From NCBI GenBank assembly GCA_024691665.1, contig JAILNJ010000180.1, positions 1-12,108 on the forward strand: a stretch of DNA of 12,108 bases, in the 5' to 3' direction. The notes below the pieces were generated by a model that was not told the DNA's origin, did not search any database, and worked only from the letters and a program-made list of their open reading frames with translations. The translations under genes and the position numbers were made by a program. Below, in pieces: positions 5,814 to 12,108 of the stretch; within the stretch, counting starts at the first letter, position 1, and every line of letters begins with the position of its first letter. Source of the DNA: Gammaproteobacteria bacterium. Lineage in GTDB: Bacteria > Bacillota_I > Bacilli_A > Izemoplasmatales > UBA1188.

Positions 5814-7572
5814 ATTCGCTTTCTTCTTCTAACCTTTCTTTTAAATCCTTTATAATTTTATCACTTAATCCTAATTCTTTTAATTCTTTATCACTGGCAT
5901 TAAGTATATTTTCGTAAGTCACATATTTCTTAAGTAGCTTTTCTTTTAATGTTTTTCCAATTCCATCTATATCATCAAGAAGTGAATGGAATAAGTTTTT
6001 ATTTTTAGTATTTCTATGAAAACTAATCGCAAATCTATGGACTTCTTCTTGAATTTCAAATAGAAGTCTATATAAATCACTGTGTTTATCTAGTTCATAT
6101 TCTTTATTCTCATAGATTAAGACAGATGTATCATGATAATCATCTTTTTTAAGACCTGCGACCTTAACGTCATCAATTCCTAAATTAGCTAAAGCTTCTT
6201 TAGCAGCGTTAACTTGAATCTCTCCGCCATCCATTAATATTAAATCAGGTTTCTTTATCTCTTCGTTTAGAGTTCTAATATAACGTCTAGTGATAACTTC
6301 AATCATATTAAAGTAATCATTAGCACCTTCAATCCATTTAATCTTATATTTACGATAATCCTTTAAAGACTTATGACCATCAACATATACAATACAACTT
6401 GAGACAGCTGAATCACCAAAGATATTTGAGTTATCATATGATTCAATTCTATATGGTGTATCAATGTTTAAGAGTTTACCAAGTTCAATAATAGAGTTTC
6501 TTCTTTTATCTACTTGGACTTTAGTCTTATTTGTAAGTTGAGTCTTTGCGTTATCTGAAGCGATATTTAATAATTCCTTCTTTTGACCACGAGATGGAAC
6601 AAAGATAGTCTTATCTTCAAATGTGTTTCTAAATAGTTCTTCATATTCACTATCAACAAATATTAACTCTGGGGTAATGTTTGAAGCGATGTATTTTTGA
6701 ACATATGTAGTAATAGTATCTTCAAGATCAAAATAGTAATTAAATACTTCATTCTTTTGAAGAGTAATGATTCCATTTCTAATTAATAAAATAGAAATAG
6801 ATACATAGTCATCATTAAAAGCTATACCATATACATCAGTTGAAATCTTATCTTTTAAGACTACGTTTTCTTTAACGATAGTATGTTCAATAGCGTTGAT
6901 TAAATCTCTCTTCTTTTTGGCATTTTCAAAATCCATCTTTTGGCTATACATAGCCATTTCTTCTTTTAAGATATTAATGATAGTTTTATCTGTGCCATTT
7001 AAGAATGATTTAATTTCTTGATACATTCTATCATAGTATTCTTCGCTGAACTTATTGATACATGGAGCGTCACATTCACCTATTTCATAATATATACAAG
7101 GCTTCTTTGGAAGAACCTTACACTTTCTAATTTTATATATCTTATTTAAGAGTTCCATAGTATCCCTAGCCTCTTTTACATTAGGGTATGGACCAAAGAA
7201 TCTATTATTCTTTTTAGATAAGTGTCTTGTGATAATTAGTTTTGGATTCTTCTCTTTTGTGAACTCAATATATGGATATGTCTTATCATCAGTTAAGGCA
7301 ATATTATAGAATGGCTCATGTTCCTTAATGAGACTTATTTCAAGAAGGAAAGCTTCGGTTTCATTCTTTGTTGTGATATATGTGAAGTCTTCAATATTTG
7401 AAACAAGCGCAGTTGTTTTATCATTATGAGCACCAACAAAATAAGAGCGAACTCTATTCTTTAAATTCTTCGCTTTACCAACATATATAATACGTCCAGC
7501 CTTATCATACATTTGATAAGAGCCTGGCTTATCTGGAAGTGTCTTTAGCTTTTCTCTTATTTTATCGTTCAT
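5806..7572 (-). CDS. uvrC: Excinuclease ABC subunit UvrC
   Basis: UvrC makes both incisions around a lesion in nucleotide excision repair after UvrA-UvrB recognition. At 588 residues it is near the family norm. The GIY-YIG nuclease domain is at 13-95 (PGSYQMYD, then IIYVGKAKNLKNRV). Four cysteines, C151, C159, C167 and C171, match the pattern linked to an iron-sulfur cluster in some UvrC proteins. A UVR domain that contacts UvrB is at about 198-232. The RNase H-like second nuclease has Asp380 (ESYDNSN), Asp448 (LILMDGG) and His512 (VHRFAISFHR). Two helix-hairpin-helix motifs end the protein (DDIDGIGKTLKEKLL and KELGLSDKI). The start fits the family (LKTLPDKPGSY), but there is no SD and a hairpin terminator stands between rbfA and this ATG, so its expression signal is unclear. 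Confidence 0.98.
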   Translation of the reverse strand: MNDKIREKLKTLPDKPGSYQMYDKAGRIIYVGKAKNLKNRVRSYFVGAHNDKTTALVSNIEDFTYITTKNETEAFLLEISLIKEHEPFYNIALTDDKTYPYIEFTKEKNPKLIITRHLSKKNNRFFGPYPNVKEARDTMELLNKIYKIRKCKVLPKKPCIYYEIGECDAPCINKFSEEYYDRMYQEIKSFLNGTDKTIINILKEEMAMYSQKMDFENAKKKRDLINAIEHTIVKENVVLKDKISTDVYGIAFNDDYVSISILLIRNGIITLQKNEVFNYYFDLEDTITTYVQKYIASNITPELIFVDSEYEELFRNTFEDKTIFVPSRGQKKELLNIASDNAKTQLTNKTKVQVDKRRNSIIELGKLLNIDTPYRIESYDNSNIFGDSAVSSCIVYVDGHKSLKDYRKYKIKWIEGANDYFNMIEVITRRYIRTLNEEIKKPDLILMDGGEIQVNAAKEALANLGIDDVKVAGLKKDDYHDTSVLIYENKEYELDKHSDLYRLLFEIQEEVHRFAISFHRNTKNKNLFHSLLDDIDGIGKTLKEKLLKKYVTYENILNASDKELKELGLSDKIIKDLKERLEEESEYE

Positions 7573-7584
7573 AATAATTTAAAA

Positions 7585-7603
7585 GCCAAACAGGTTGTTT
7601 GGC
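7585..7603 (-). terminator. Hairpin terminator between rbfA and uvrC
   Basis: An 8-bp perfect stem (GCCAAACA with TGTTTGGC, arms 7585-7592 and 7596-7603) has a 3-base loop. It begins 2 bases after the rbfA TAA. On the minus strand it is followed by TTTTAAATTATT, a modest U-tract; on the plus strand it is followed by a stronger T-rich run, though no plus-strand gene ends here. It probably ends or attenuates the rimP operon transcript before uvrC. Confidence 0.7.
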
Positions 7604-7605
7604 AT

Positions 7606-7941
7606 TTATTTTTTTATCTGTTCAAGTAATTCCTCAATTCTTTTTGCGTTCTCATATGTTTCATCATATTTAAACACGAGTTCAGGAATTCTTTTCATAG
7701 TAACACGTGATGCGATAGATGAGCGAAGGAACTTTTTAGAATCTTCAAGTCCTTCTCTCGCTTTCTTTTTATCGCGTGCGTTTAAAACTGTATAGTAAAC
7801 AGTTAAATATGAATAATCATTTGTGAGGTCTGTGTCTGTGATTGTGAGAAGACCTACATCTTTTTTAAGTTCGTTTTGGATTACATCAGATAAGATTCTT
7901 TTGATATCTGATTCAAGACGTAAGATGTGATTATTCTTCAT
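7606..7941 (-). CDS. rbfA: 30S ribosome-binding factor RbfA
   Basis: RbfA is a small KH-fold protein that binds the 30S subunit near the 5' end of 16S rRNA and helps late maturation, especially in the cold. The 111-residue length is typical. The family pattern is visible: RLESDIKRILSDVIQ near the N-terminus, then LLTITDTDLTNDYSYLTVYYTVL (31-53), RSSIASRVTMKRIPELVFKYD (73-93), and a helical basic C-terminus. The start overlaps the end of infB by 11 bases (ATGAAGAATAA) and has no strong SD, so it is probably translated by ribosomes finishing infB. It is the last gene of the operon, followed by a hairpin terminator. Confidence 0.96.
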   Translation of the reverse strand: MKNNHILRLESDIKRILSDVIQNELKKDVGLLTITDTDLTNDYSYLTVYYTVLNARDKKKAREGLEDSKKFLRSSIASRVTMKRIPELVFKYDETYENAKRIEELLEQIKK

Positions 7942-9802
7942 TAGTTACTTCTTCTGTGATAGTGAATACTAACACATCACCAACTTTAATATCGTTGAAG
8001 TTTTCAACCATGATACCACAATCATATCCGGCTTTAACTTCTTTAGCGTCATCTTTGAATCTCTTTAAAGATGCGATCTTACCTTGATATACTACTTTAC
8101 CATCACGAGTAACGCTAACATTAGATACTCTTCTTACGAAGCCGTTTGTAACCATACATCCAGCGATAGTACCAACTTTAGATACTTTGAATGTTTCTCT
8201 AACTTCAGCTTCACCACAAGTCTTATCTTCATAAACTGGAGCAAGCATACCTTTCATAGCAGCTTCAATATCTTCGATTAACTTATAAATGATATTATAA
8301 GATCTAATTTCGATACCTCTTGATTTAGCAAAGTCTTTTGTATTAGCTAAAGCTTGAACGTTGAATGCGATAATAATAGCTTCTGATGCTTGAGCTAAAA
8401 GTACATCGTTTTCAGTAACAGGACCAACAGATGATCTAACTACAGATACTTTGATTCCATCAACATCAATCTTTTCAATTGAACCTTTAACGGCTTCTTG
8501 TGAACCTGATGTATCAGCTTTAATAATTACTTTTAATTCTTTAGTATCGCTGTCTTGATTCTTAAACATATCTTCAAGGCTAATAACCTTAGATGTTTGA
8601 TTCTTATTCTTAGTTCTATTAGTTCTAGTTTCAGAGATTTGACGAGCTTGTCTTTCATCTTTAACTACTAAGAATTGGTCACCAGCAACAGGAACATCAG
8701 CAAATCCAACTACAGATACTGGCATAGATGGTCCAGCTTCTCTAACTTGTTTATTGAGGTCATTATACATAGCTCTAATCTTAGCCCATGTATCACCACA
8801 AACGATAATATCACCCATCTTGAGTGTACCGTTTTTAACAAGAAGTGTTGCAGTAGGGCCTTTTGTCTTATCAAGTTTAGATTCAATAACGAAACCATTA
8901 GCTTCACGTTTTGGATTAGCTTTATATTCTTGAAGTTCTGCGACAGTTAAAATAGTTTGAAGTAATTCTTCAACATTAGTTCCTCTTAAGGCACTAATAT
9001 ATACGAATGGAGTATCTCCTCCCCAATCGTCTGCGAGTACTCCGCATTCTGCGAGTTCTTGTTTAACTCTATCAGGGTTAGCATTTGGTCTATCAATCTT
9101 ATTAACAGCAACTACCATTGGACAGTTAGCAGCTTTAGCATGGTCGATAGCTTCTCTTGTTTGTGGCATAACACCATCATCAGCAGCAACAACAAGTACT
9201 ACAATATCAGTAACTTGTGCACCACGAGCTCTCATTTCTGTGAAAGCAGCATGTCCCGGAGTGTCGATGAATGTGATTGATTGTCCATCTTTATTAACTG
9301 TATAGGCACCAATACCTTGAGTGATTCCACCAAATTCAGAATCAACAACTCTTGTATTTCTGATTGTATCAAGAAGAGTAGTTTTACCATGGTCAACGTG
9401 ACCCATGATTGTGATAACTGGGCTTCTTGGTACTAAGTCTTCAGGATTATCTTCAAATTTTAAATTTTCAAAGTTAGTGTAGTCTTTAGTTTCATCAACT
9501 TTGAATTCGATACCGAGTTCATTAGCTAAAAGTTCTGCAGTATCTCTATCTATAGATTGATTTTGGCTAGCGAGCATTCCCATTTCCATGAGAGCTTTAA
9601 TAATATCACCAACACCTCTTTTAGTAACAGCTGCGATATCAGATACAGTCATTTGATCAACATATACTAAAGGGAGTTTTGGTAGTGGGGCTTGTGGTCT
9701 TCTTTGAAAGTTATTATCTCCACCTTTTTTATTATTAGCGCCATTGGCCTTAGCCTTTAAATCGCTCTTTTTTACTCCGCCATAATTTTGTTTCTTTGGC
9801 AT
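7931..9802 (-). CDS. infB: Translation initiation factor IF-2
   Basis: IF-2 is the GTPase that places initiator tRNA on the 30S subunit and promotes subunit joining. At 623 residues it is a short form with a reduced lysine/asparagine-rich N-terminal region (1-40). An IF2-N domain is at 46-100. The G domain has G1 GHVDHGKT (134-141), G3 DTPGH (180-184), G4 NKID (234-237) and G5 SALRG (270-274). The switch I segment reads GGITQGIGAY (158-167), where most IF-2 proteins have QH. Domains II to IV follow, ending in the IF2-C signature AGYDCGIMVENFNDIKVGD. The ATG has a strong AGGAGG site (9809-9814) 6 bases upstream. The ylxQ TAG lies within the same TAGGAGG, so termination and re-initiation are likely linked. 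Confidence 0.98.
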   Translation of the reverse strand: MPKKQNYGGVKKSDLKAKANGANNKKGGDNNFQRRPQAPLPKLPLVYVDQMTVSDIAAVTKRGVGDIIKALMEMGMLASQNQSIDRDTAELLANELGIEFKVDETKDYTNFENLKFEDNPEDLVPRSPVITIMGHVDHGKTTLLDTIRNTRVVDSEFGGITQGIGAYTVNKDGQSITFIDTPGHAAFTEMRARGAQVTDIVVLVVAADDGVMPQTREAIDHAKAANCPMVVAVNKIDRPNANPDRVKQELAECGVLADDWGGDTPFVYISALRGTNVEELLQTILTVAELQEYKANPKREANGFVIESKLDKTKGPTATLLVKNGTLKMGDIIVCGDTWAKIRAMYNDLNKQVREAGPSMPVSVVGFADVPVAGDQFLVVKDERQARQISETRTNRTKNKNQTSKVISLEDMFKNQDSDTKELKVIIKADTSGSQEAVKGSIEKIDVDGIKVSVVRSSVGPVTENDVLLAQASEAIIIAFNVQALANTKDFAKSRGIEIRSYNIIYKLIEDIEAAMKGMLAPVYEDKTCGEAEVRETFKVSKVGTIAGCMVTNGFVRRVSNVSVTRDGKVVYQGKIASLKRFKDDAKEVKAGYDCGIMVENFNDIKVGDVLVFTITEEVTNEE

Positions 9803-9808
9803 AGAATA

Positions 9809-9815
9809 CCTCCTA
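9809..9815 (-). promoter_or_regulatory. Stop-embedded Shine-Dalgarno site of infB
   Basis: TAGGAGG contains the ylxQ TAG stop and the AGGAGG SD of infB, which starts six bases later. It confirms the MPKKQ start for IF-2. Confidence 0.85.
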
Positions 9816-10109
9816 TTTAAGTAATAGATTATAAAAACCTTTATCAGTAAGAGCTATCATCTTAATATTATTTTTACCAGTAATCTTATGAATATCAGAT
9901 TCATCTAATGTTTCATAAAGTGGAACGTTATAGAAAGATGATTTACTCCTTATTTGTTTGATTGAGTCACCATCCATATTAGATATTGTATAAATAGCAA
10001 CTACCTTTTCTTCTTTAAGCAGGTTATAGATATTATCATATCCATAAACTATCTTAGAGGCCCTGTTTGCAAGACCTAAAGTTCTTACGATATCTTCTTT
10101 AGTTTTCAT
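9813..10109 (-). CDS. ylxQ: YlxQ, L7Ae/L30e-fold putative RNA-binding protein
   Basis: This is a small protein of the L7Ae/L30e/Gadd45 fold, in the place where Bacillota carry ylxQ between ylxR and infB. Starting from the ATG at 10107-10109 it is 98 residues. It shows the family pattern LGLANRASKIVYGYDNI near the N-terminus and NVPLYETLDESDIHKITGKN plus MIALTDKGF in the C-terminal half. Members bind kink-turn-like RNA, but a specific target in this organism is unknown. Start choice: a tandem ATG one codon earlier (10112) and an upstream in-frame TTG (10124) are possible. I prefer 10109 because it makes the same 11-base overlap with ylxR (ATGAAAACTAA) as rbfA makes with infB, and because it fits the usual start. 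None of the three has a good SD. Confidence 0.9.
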   Translation of the reverse strand: MKTKEDIVRTLGLANRASKIVYGYDNIYNLLKEEKVVAIYTISNMDGDSIKQIRSKSSFYNVPLYETLDESDIHKITGKNNIKMIALTDKGFYNLLLK

Positions 10110-10380
10110 CATTTTCACTATCAAGAAGATTTAAGAGTTCATCATAGATTTCATTCTTAACTTCTACTTCAAGTTGTCTATCAAGAACTTTAGTTTTCTT
10201 AGCAGTCATGATTACATCTTTATCTTTTTTAAGATATGCGCCTCTTCCATTAGCTTTCATAGTAGAGTCAACTACTACTTCACCTTCTGGAGTTCTAAGA
10301 ATTCTAAATAAGCTTTTCTTATGTAGTCTCTCTTTTGAAACAACACATTTTCTTAGAGGGACATTCATCTTTTTATCCAT
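10099..10380 (-). CDS. rnpM: YlxR / RnpM, RNase P modulator
   Basis: This 93-residue basic protein belongs to the YlxR (DUF448) family. B. subtilis YlxR, renamed RnpM, has been reported to bind RNase P RNA and reduce its activity. The visible signature is NVPLRKCVVS (6-15, with Pro8, Arg10 and Cys12) and RGAYL in NGRGAYL (44-50), with a basic stretch KKDKDVIMTAKKTK after it. The C-terminal tail (78-93) is acidic. It begins one base after the nusA stop (TAATATG) with only AAGG far upstream, so it is probably coupled to nusA translation. It is in its usual operon position between nusA and ylxQ. Confidence 0.94.
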   Translation of the reverse strand: MDKKMNVPLRKCVVSKERLHKKSLFRILRTPEGEVVVDSTMKANGRGAYLKKDKDVIMTAKKTKVLDRQLEVEVKNEIYDELLNLLDSENDEN

Positions 10381-10381
10381 A

Positions 10382-11500
10382 TTAGCTATTGAAACGTTCC
10401 TTAATCATATCAAGATCTTCTACAGTAGCGCTCTTGATGATGATTCCTTCTTTTTCAGCTTCTTCTGGCTTCTTAATATCAATGTTCCAGTCGCATGATC
10501 TAACAGCGAGTGTAACATTTTGAGCATTCTTACCGATAGCAAGAGTATATTGATCGTCTGATACAACAGCGATAGCTTTCTTACTCTTTTCATCTGAAAT
10601 ATGAACGCCAATAACTTCAGCTGGTTTTAATGCATTAGCGATTAAGATCTTTGGATCATCACTCCACTCATAGAGGTCAATCTTTTCACCATCAAGTTTA
10701 TTAATGATGTCTTGGATTCTAGCACCTTTTTGGCCAAGACAAGCTCCTAGTGGATCTACGTTTGGATCATGAGACATAACGCAAACTTTAGTTCTAACAC
10801 CAATTTCTCTTGCGATACCCTTAATATCAACAGTACCATCTTGGATTTCAGTGATGTTTTCTTCAAATAATTTCTTAATCATATTGTAGTTAGATTTAGA
10901 AACTTTAACTTTTGGTCCTTTATTTCCTGGTTCTACATCAATTACATATACTTTAACAGGTGAACCAACAGAAATTGCAGAAGTGAATTCTGATTGAGGA
11001 AGTGAAGTAATAACTTCTCTGCCTAAATCGATATATACTCTCTTATCTTTGATTCTGAATACAGTACCTTGAATGATTTGGTCTACTAAACCTTGGAAAT
11101 AGTCAAAAGCTTGTTCTCTTTCGAGTTTAGTTAATTCTTGATTGAAGATACCCTTAGCATCTTTAATTGCATTACGGCCGAAGTCTTTAGGATTAACAGT
11201 TCTCTTAATTTCAAAATAGTCACCAAGTTTAACACCTTTTTTATGTTTCTTAGCGTCTTTTAAAGTAACTTTAGATGGATCGCCTTCTTCAAGTTCATCA
11301 TCATTAACAACTGTATAGTATTCTACAAAGTAGTATTCATTGTCTTCTTCATTGAATACAGTTCTAACGTTCTTAACGCCAGTTGTCTTAAAGTATGCAT
11401 TAGCGAGACCTTTTCCAAATGCTTGGAAAACTTTTTCTTTTTCAAGTCCTCTGTCTTCACAGATATCGTTGATAGCTAAAAATAATTCTTTATTTGTCAT
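10382..11500 (-). CDS. nusA: Transcription termination/antitermination factor NusA
   Basis: NusA binds RNA polymerase near the RNA exit channel and modulates pausing, intrinsic termination and antitermination. At 372 residues it matches the Bacillota length, without the C-terminal acidic repeats of E. coli. Domains: N-terminal polymerase-binding (1-125), S1 (about 138-203), KH1 with DPNVDPLGACLGQKG (245-259) and GEKIDLYEW (271-279), and KH2 with AIGKNAQNVTLAV (321-333) and WNIDIKK (338-344). The KH1 loop is GQKG, where the common form is GPRG; it still fits GxxG. The ATG has AGGAGG at 11505-11510, four bases upstream. The rimP stop TAG is inside TAGGAGG, as at infB. Confidence 0.98.
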   Translation of the reverse strand: MTNKELFLAINDICEDRGLEKEKVFQAFGKGLANAYFKTTGVKNVRTVFNEEDNEYYFVEYYTVVNDDELEEGDPSKVTLKDAKKHKKGVKLGDYFEIKRTVNPKDFGRNAIKDAKGIFNQELTKLEREQAFDYFQGLVDQIIQGTVFRIKDKRVYIDLGREVITSLPQSEFTSAISVGSPVKVYVIDVEPGNKGPKVKVSKSNYNMIKKLFEENITEIQDGTVDIKGIAREIGVRTKVCVMSHDPNVDPLGACLGQKGARIQDIINKLDGEKIDLYEWSDDPKILIANALKPAEVIGVHISDEKSKKAIAVVSDDQYTLAIGKNAQNVTLAVRSCDWNIDIKKPEEAEKEGIIIKSATVEDLDMIKERFNS

Positions 11501-11504
11501 ATAT

Positions 11505-11511
11505 CCTCCTA
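11505..11511 (-). promoter_or_regulatory. Stop-embedded Shine-Dalgarno site of nusA
   Basis: TAGGAGG on the minus strand: TAG is the rimP stop and AGGAGG is the nusA SD, four bases before the ATG. The same TAGGAGG arrangement occurs at ylxQ/infB (9809-9815). Confidence 0.85.
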
Positions 11512-11967
11512 AAACTTAATTGCGATTCTTACAAATTCGATATCGTTTAAATTTATTTTTACTTTTTTATTCTTTGGGTTTTTAATTGTGGCTACTGCGC
11601 CTTCAATAGATAGAAGCGTTCCATAGAGCTCTTGTTCAAAAGTTCTAATGAATAGATACTCATTAATATAATTAGGTAATTCATCAATAGTTAATTCTTT
11701 TTCAATACCTCTTGATGTAACGACTAATGAATATTCAGTATCTATTGGATCAGTCTTATCCAAATATTCATTTACCTTATTAGTCACATCTTCTATTTCA
11801 TCAATATCGATGTATCCAGATACTTTATCAACTGTGACAGTTAATGTATCTACTCCATTTTCTTCATTAAACTCTACATTATAAAGACTAAGTGGGCTAT
11901 CATTTAATAGTTCTTTTATGTCATCTTTAATCTTATTTAAGAGTTCATTATTTAGCTTATAAGACAT
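11509..11967 (-). CDS. rimP: Ribosome maturation factor RimP
   Basis: RimP assists early 30S assembly (the uS12/uS19 regions in E. coli). The 152-residue length is typical. The N-terminal domain has SLYNVEFNEENGVDTLTVTVDK followed by IDIDEIEDVTNKVNEYLDKTDPIDTEYSLVVTSRGIEKEL; VTSRGIEKEL is the family's V-S-P-G-hydrophobic-R/E-L signature. The C-terminal SH3-like domain starts at about residue 88 (FIRTFEQELYGTLLSIEG). It is the first gene of the operon, with a strong AAGGAGG (11972-11978) four bases before the ATG and an approximately 65-base leader containing a perfect hairpin. Confidence 0.97.
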   Translation of the reverse strand: MSYKLNNELLNKIKDDIKELLNDSPLSLYNVEFNEENGVDTLTVTVDKVSGYIDIDEIEDVTNKVNEYLDKTDPIDTEYSLVVTSRGIEKELTIDELPNYINEYLFIRTFEQELYGTLLSIEGAVATIKNPKNKKVKINLNDIEFVRIAIKF

Positions 11968-11971
11968 TAAA

Positions 11972-11978
11972 CCTCCTT
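11972..11978 (-). promoter_or_regulatory. Shine-Dalgarno site of rimP
   Basis: AAGGAGG, a full match to the anti-SD, lies four bases before the rimP ATG. The leader hairpin ends 12 bases farther upstream and does not cover it. Confidence 0.85.
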
Positions 11979-11990
11979 ACCTATGAAAAT

Positions 11991-12010
11991 GTGAGTGGAA
12001 ATCCACTCAC
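11991..12010 (-). repeat. Perfect 9-bp inverted repeat in the rimP leader
   Basis: Arms 11991-11999 (GTGAGTGGA) and 12002-12010 (TCCACTCAC) have a 2-base centre; as RNA this is an 8-bp stem with a 4-base loop. It is much more GC-rich than its surroundings. It lies about 22 bases after the predicted start of the rimP transcript and has no U-tract on the minus strand, so it is not a standard terminator. It could be an RNA stability or regulatory hairpin, or a protein-binding palindrome. Confidence 0.85.
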
Positions 12011-12038
12011 AATCGTTTTATCATCATACTACATTATG

Positions 12039-12067
12039 ATTTTATCATAATAAATGTGCTATTTCAA
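12039..12067 (-). promoter_or_regulatory. Promoter of the rimP-nusA-infB operon
   Basis: On the minus strand TTGAAA (12067-12062) is followed after exactly 17 bases by TAAAAT (12044-12039), preceded by TGA, which makes an extended -10. The predicted start is G at about 12032, giving a leader of about 65 bases. The -35 is within a 15-base sequence also found at the protease promoter. A 7-base inverted repeat (TTATGAT/ATCATAA, 12034-12050) is centred on the -10. Confidence 0.6.
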
Positions 12068-12079
12068 TAAATATATGTA

Positions 12080-12088
12080 TGATATAAT
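12080..12088 (+). promoter_or_regulatory. Extended -10 promoter of a divergent gene
   Basis: TGATATAAT is a perfect extended -10 on the plus strand. It predicts a transcription start at 12095, the A of an ATG. No clear -35 is seen at 16-18 bases, and its expected position overlaps the -35 of the rimP promoter on the other strand. Confidence 0.5.
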
Positions 12089-12094
12089 TATCTT

Positions 12095-12108
12095 ATGGTA
12101 AAAAGAGG
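12095..12108 (+). CDS. Possible start of a divergent, leaderless gene (only 4 codons in window)
   Basis: ATG at 12095 opens a frame reading Met-Val-Lys-Arg before the window ends. No SD precedes it, and it is placed where transcription from the extended -10 should start. Nothing can be said about the product, and the call rests on the promoter position alone. Confidence 0.3.

Noticed and set aside
7595..7795. Plus-strand ORF opposite rbfA with hydrophobic residues
   Set aside because: A shadow of rbfA codons; it starts inside the terminator hairpin and has no promoter or SD.
8675..9280. Open frames on the plus strand opposite infB
   Set aside because: Antisense to the conserved G domain and domain II of IF-2; Ser/Asn/Phe-rich composition typical of shadow frames.
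10110..10124. Longer ylxQ from TTG at 10124 or ATG at 10112
   Set aside because: No SD supports either, and the family starts near the MKTKED residues; ATG 10109 gives the same overlap as infB/rbfA.
11991..12010. Intrinsic terminator
   Set aside because: No U-tract follows on the minus strand; on the plus strand only ATCGTTTT follows and no plus-strand gene lies upstream.
11968..12108. Riboswitch or T-box in the rimP leader
   Set aside because: The predicted leader is only about 65 bases with one simple hairpin; no T-box or riboswitch core sequence is present.
1..12108. A novel defence or mobile system
   Set aside because: Apart from the three partly unexplained proteins noted, all genes are recognised housekeeping genes in their usual order; no transposase, integrase, toxin-antitoxin pair or repeat array is visible.

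Overview
The window is AT-rich, gene-dense bacterial chromosome from the Bacillota. A Bacilli lineage near the Erysipelotrichales/Mollicutes side (RF39- or Acholeplasma-like) is my best guess. The evidence is very low GC, AGGAGG ribosome binding sites, a short IF2, the rimP-nusA-ylxR-ylxQ-infB-rbfA order, and a lipoprotein signal. The genetic code looks standard: no gene has an in-frame TGA, tryptophan is TGG wherever I checked, and tsaB ends in TGA in an ATGA overlap with rimI. No tRNA, rRNA, CRISPR array, insertion sequence or prophage gene is visible.

The layout is four transcription blocks, described from the right end. (1) 12067 down to about 7585, minus strand: promoter, hairpin-containing leader, then rimP-nusA-rnpM(ylxR)-ylxQ-infB-rbfA and a hairpin terminator. 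This is the classic operon for transcription elongation, initiation factor 2 and 30S maturation. (2) 7572-4920, minus strand: uvrC (nucleotide excision repair) overlapping a DEDDh-type 3'-5' exonuclease with an extra N-terminal domain. (3) 3477-4920, plus strand: one monocistronic gene for an HtrA-like trypsin-fold lipoprotein with its own promoter. It shares a perfect bidirectional terminator with block 2. (4) 3456 down to position 1, minus strand: tsaE-tsaB-rimI-tsaD, the t6A tRNA-modification genes with an N-acetyltransferase. A membrane-anchored protein of unknown function follows and runs off the left edge.

Almost all minus-strand genes touch or overlap (1-nt gaps, or 4-, 7-, 8- and 11-nt overlaps), so translational coupling is probably widespread. 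Strong Shine-Dalgarno sites are kept for rimP, nusA and infB. In nusA and infB the preceding stop codon is part of the SD (TAGGAGG).

Most of the gene content is housekeeping, and I see no convincing new multi-gene system. The most interesting signals are regulatory: two divergent promoter regions sharing a 15-nt -35 element, two genes that look leaderless, and a perfect 9-bp hairpin in the rimP leader. Three proteins also have unexplained parts: the post-tsaD membrane protein, the N-terminal domain of the exonuclease, and the repeated N-terminal segment of the protease lipoprotein.
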